From DASQVO01 sp035640715 (GTDB lineage: Bacteria > Actinomycetota > Actinomycetes > Streptosporangiales > Streptosporangiaceae): a stretch of DNA of 33,053 nt. The stretch lies in the NCBI GenBank assembly GCA_035640715.1, contig DASQVO010000413.1, positions 1-33,053 of the forward strand. The letters run 5' to 3'. Under the pieces are notes generated by a model that ran no database searches, had not been told where the DNA came from, and saw only the letters and a program-made list of their open reading frames with translations. The position numbers and the translations under genes are program-made. Shown here one piece after another: positions 30,636 to 33,053 of this stretch. The first letter of the stretch is position 1. Each line of letters opens with the position of its first letter.

Positions 30636-30734
30636 TTAGCGGGCCGCCGGGACGCCGGTGTCCCCGCCGTTGTCACGCCGGTCCAGGGCGACCTGCACCG
30701 CGCGGGTCGCAGGCGTGGAGGCGCTGTCGTTCAC
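30636..30734 (-). CDS. possible 32-residue ORF coupled to leuB
   Basis: GTG at 30734 has an excellent ribosome binding site, GGAGGAG (30747-30741), six bases upstream. The frame MNDSASTPATRAVQVALDRR and following ends with TAA at 30638-30636, nine bases before the leuB ATG. An in-frame ATG at 30770 would make it 44 residues. No domain is recognised, and there is no run of branched-chain codons, so it is not an obvious attenuator peptide. It may be a small protein or an ORF that couples leuB translation to the upstream ilvC message. The rest of the 217-base gap shows nothing more. Confidence 0.35.
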   Translation of the reverse strand: MNDSASTPATRAVQVALDRRDNGGDTGVPAAR

Positions 30735-30843
30735 CGTGGTCTCCTCCGCGGCGCGGTTCCAGGGATACATGTCGTACACGCCTGTTCTCCTCGTCCGATA
30801 CGCTGCCGGCGCGCGGCGGGCGCCGCACGCCGGCAGCGGCGGG

Positions 30844-31845
30844 TTACTCCTCTTCGGAGCCGATCCAGCTCATGAGCGGGCGGAGCCGGGCGCCGACCTG
30901 CTCGATCTGCTCGGCGTGCTCGGCCTCGCGGCGCTTGAGGAAGTTCGGCTTGCCCGCGTCGAATTCCTCCACGAGCTCACGCGCGAAGGTGCCGTCGCGG
31001 ATCTCGGCGAGGATCTTGCGCATCTCCTCCCTGGTCTGCTCATTGATGATGCGCGGGCCGCGGGTGTACCCGCCGAACTCCGCCGTGTCCGAGCATGACC
31101 AGTACATCTTGGAGATGCCGCCCTCATACATGAGGTCAACGATCAGCTTCATCTCATGCAGGCACTCGAAGTAGGCGACTTCCGGCTGGTAACCCGCCTC
31201 GACCAGCGTGCCGAACCCGGCCTTGATGAGCTCGGAGATGCCGCCGCAGAGCACGGTCTGCTCGCCGAAGAGGTCTGTCTCGGTCTCCTCGGCGAACGTC
31301 GTCTTCAGCGCGCCCGCCCTGGTGCCGCCGATCGCCTTGGCGTAGGCGAGGGTCAGCGGCCAGGCGTTGCCGGTGGCGTCCCGTTCGACCGCGACCAGCA
31401 CCGGGACCCCTCGGCCCGCGTTGAACTGCCGCCGGACGAGGTGCCCCGGGCCCTTCGGCGCCACCATGCACACGTCCACGCCGTCCGGGGGCTGGATGAG
31501 GCCGTAGCGGATGTTCAGCCCGTGCGCGAAGAACAGCGCGTCACCCTCCACCAGGCTCGGCGCGATCGCCTCGGCATACAGCGCTCGCTGCAGGTGGTCC
31601 GGAATTGTGACCATGATCAGGTCGGCCTGCTCGCATGCCTCGGCGGGCGTCGCGACCGGCAGGCCGTCATCGGCCGCCTTGGCCCTGCTCTGCGACCCCT
31701 CGGGCAGGCCCACCCGCACGTCTACCCCGGAGTCCCGTAGCGACAGCGCATGCGCGTGTCCCTGGCTGCCGTACCCCAGCACGGCGACATGCCTGCCCTG
31801 GATTGCCGCGAGGTTGGCATTGCCGTCGTAGAAAATCTCTGCCAC
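30844..31845 (-). CDS. ilvC: ketol-acid reductoisomerase
   Basis: IlvC isomerises and reduces acetolactate and acetohydroxybutyrate with NADPH and Mg2+. The 333-residue length is the short class I form. The nucleotide motif GYGSQG is at 24-29, with basic/Ser residues in SQSRAK that suit NADPH. Metal and catalytic residues lie in VAPKGPGH (128-135), ETETDLFGEQTVLCGG (187-202) and MKLIVDLMYEGG; SDTAEFGGYTRG is also present. GTG at 31845 follows AAGG. It is 50 bases after ilvN, in the order ilvB-ilvN-ilvC. Confidence 0.97.
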   Translation of the reverse strand: MAEIFYDGNANLAAIQGRHVAVLGYGSQGHAHALSLRDSGVDVRVGLPEGSQSRAKAADDGLPVATPAEACEQADLIMVTIPDHLQRALYAEAIAPSLVEGDALFFAHGLNIRYGLIQPPDGVDVCMVAPKGPGHLVRRQFNAGRGVPVLVAVERDATGNAWPLTLAYAKAIGGTRAGALKTTFAEETETDLFGEQTVLCGGISELIKAGFGTLVEAGYQPEVAYFECLHEMKLIVDLMYEGGISKMYWSCSDTAEFGGYTRGPRIINEQTREEMRKILAEIRDGTFARELVEEFDAGKPNFLKRREAEHAEQIEQVGARLRPLMSWIGSEEE

Positions 31846-31895
31846 TGCCTGGCCTTTCTCATGTCGTGTACTAGTTGCGCATGCTGCGCCGGTGG

Positions 31896-32420
31896 TCAGG
31901 CGCTGCGCTCCACCGGGCGGAGCGCGCGGTCGGTGATCGACCGGCCGCCGCGCCCGACCGCCACCATGCCGGACTGCACAAGCTCCTTGATCCCGAAGGG
32001 CTCCAGCACCCGGATCAGCGCGTCAAGCTTCTCCCTGTTGCCGGTTGCCTCCACGGTGACCGCATCCAATGCCACGTCCACCACCTTGGCCCGGAAGAGC
32101 TGCACCGTCTCAAGCACCTTCGACCTGCTCTCGGTGTCGGCGCGGACCTTGACCAGGAGCAGCTCGCGCTGTACCGCGAGCCCATGCTCCAGCTCAACGA
32201 TCTTGAGCACGTTGACCAGCTTGTTGAGCTGCTTGGTGACCTGCTCAAGCGGATGCTCCTCGCAGTTCACCACGATCGTCATCCGGGAAATCTCCTCGTG
32301 CTCAGTCGGCCCGACCGCCAGTGAGTCGATGTTGAACCCGCGCCGCGAGAACAACCCCGCGATCCTCACCAGCACGCCCGGCTTGTTTTCCACCAGCACA
32401 GACAGCGTATGCCTGCTCAT
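31896..32420 (-). CDS. ilvN: acetolactate synthase small (regulatory) subunit
   Basis: IlvN activates the large subunit and gives it valine feedback sensitivity. From ATG 32420 (MSRHTLSVLVENKPGVLVRIAG) the protein has 174 residues, the normal size. The N-terminal ACT domain (about 4-77) includes GLFSRRGFNIDSLAVG; the C-terminal domain has ELLLVKVRAD and DALIRVLEPFGIKELVQSG. A longer start at 32471 adds 17 unconserved residues and is rejected because AGG-rich sequence precedes the 32420 ATG. It is 60 bases after ilvB. Confidence 0.96.
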   Translation of the reverse strand: MSRHTLSVLVENKPGVLVRIAGLFSRRGFNIDSLAVGPTEHEEISRMTIVVNCEEHPLEQVTKQLNKLVNVLKIVELEHGLAVQRELLLVKVRADTESRSKVLETVQLFRAKVVDVALDAVTVEATGNREKLDALIRVLEPFGIKELVQSGMVAVGRGGRSITDRALRPVERSA

Positions 32421-32480
32421 GTCGTTACCTGCCTCCCATGCGGGCGCTTCGCCTGACAGTGCCGTCGGCATGACACGCGT

Positions 32481-33053
32481 TCACTCGGAGCTGCCCCAGT
32501 CGGGGGCCATATCGCGGGCGAACTGGATCTTGTCGTTACTGGTGCCGGCCGGGACCATCGGCCAGACCATGGCGTCGTGGTGCACGATGAAGTCGACCAC
32601 GACCGGCCGGTCGTTGATCGCCATGGCCTGCTCGATCGCCGCGTCGACGTCGCCGGGTTCCTCGCAGCGGATGCCGACGCAGCCGTACGCCTCCGCCAGC
32701 TTGACGAAGTCCGGGATACGCGTGCCCCGGGGAACAGCGGGGCCGCCGCTGGGAGCCGGGACGGCCGTAGGGCCGCCCGGGGCGGTCCGGGTGCCGGCCC
32801 GGCCGAGGTCGGTGTTGGAGTAACGCTCGTTGTAGAACAGCGTCTGCCACTGCCGGACCATCCCGAGGTTCCCGTTGTTGATGATCGCGACCTTGATCGG
32901 GATGCCCTCGATCGCGCAGGTGGCGAGCTCCTGGTTGGTCATCTGGAAGCAGCCGTCACCGTCGATGGCCCACACGCACGCGTCCGGGCGGCCGACCTTC
33001 GCCCCCATCGCCGCCGGAACCGCGTAGCCCATGGTGCCGAGACCGCCGGAGTT
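32481..33053 (-). CDS. ilvB: acetolactate synthase large subunit (C-terminal 190 residues only)
   Basis: The 5' part of this gene lies beyond the window. The visible 190 residues are the thiamine-diphosphate domain, with the GDG...NN motif (AIDGDGCFQMTNQELATC, then VAIINNGNLGMVRQWQ) and YNERYSNTDL. The C-terminal RIPDFVKLAEAYG, PVVVDFIVHHDAMVWPMV segments are also typical. A ~25-residue Gly/Pro/Ala-rich insert (GRAGTRTAPGGPTAVPAPS and on) interrupts the usual NTDL...RIPDF connection. It is the first gene of the ilvB-ilvN-ilvC series seen here; any promoter or attenuator is outside. Confidence 0.96.
   Translation of the reverse strand, partial: NSGGLGTMGYAVPAAMGAKVGRPDACVWAIDGDGCFQMTNQELATCAIEGIPIKVAIINNGNLGMVRQWQTLFYNERYSNTDLGRAGTRTAPGGPTAVPAPSGGPAVPRGTRIPDFVKLAEAYGCVGIRCEEPGDVDAAIEQAMAINDRPVVVDFIVHHDAMVWPMVPAGTSNDKIQFARDMAPDWGSSE

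Overview
This window is chromosomal DNA from a high-GC actinomycete. The signs are codon usage strongly biased to G/C at third positions, frequent GTG starts, an F420-pathway gene (cofC/fbiD), a DUF397 protein, an IclR regulator of the NdgR/LtbR type beside leuCD, a three-subunit proton-pumping transhydrogenase, and gltX next to tRNA-Glu and tRNA-Gln. The gene order resembles the recG-rpmB-thiD-thiL ... ddl-HU-leuDC-ndgR ... gltX ... ilvBNC-leuB-ilvE-cimA region of Streptomyces and Streptosporangiales. I cannot name the species.

Layout. Bases 1-9548 hold housekeeping genes: recG (3' part off the window), rpmB, thiD and thiL (thiamine), a stand-alone Lrp/AsnC ligand-binding domain, cofC (F420), plsC-gpsA (phospholipid precursors), a trans-sulfuration PLP enzyme and ddl (peptidoglycan). 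A GC-rich tandem hairpin repeat block follows ddl. Then come HU, a possible small ORF with twin hairpins, leuD-leuC, and the divergent IclR regulator with a palindromic operator between it and leuC. The stretch 13.6-20.5 kb carries the transhydrogenase operon pntAA-pntAB-pntB, a truncated and frameshifted NarK-type transporter relic, and a beta-phosphoglucomutase plus GH65 pair for disaccharide phosphorolysis. The stretch 20.7-26.0 kb mixes small accessory genes (DUF397, a YeaQ/GlsB membrane protein, a probable toxin-antitoxin pair), tRNA-Glu(CTC), tRNA-Gln(CTG), gltX with an overlapping FAH-family hydrolase, a glycosidase fragment and a DUF2630 protein. From 26.2 kb to the end, all on the minus strand, runs the branched-chain amino acid cluster ilvB-ilvN-ilvC-leuB-ilvE-cimA.

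How the genes work together. IlvB/IlvN, IlvC, IlvE, LeuB, LeuC/LeuD and CimA form most of the Val/Leu/Ile pathway; ilvD and leuA are not in the window. The IclR-leuC intergenic palindrome recurs just after ilvE, upstream of cimA, which suggests one regulon. Downstream of that second site the cimA leader holds a 15-codon ORF with three consecutive Ile codons (MAFGRIIIGRRVGTG) and, about 180 nt later, a hairpin followed by a T-run. CimA makes the first committed intermediate of the pyruvate route to isoleucine, so this looks like an Ile-responsive transcription attenuator. Two tandem copies of a hairpin repeat that also occurs after ddl lie between the peptide and the terminator. This is the most interesting structure in the window.

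Other points of interest are a toxin-antitoxin operon with a near-consensus promoter placed so that the mRNA would be leaderless, a tandem duplication that rewrote the end of the phosphoglucomutase gene, and several small ORFs with good ribosome binding sites.
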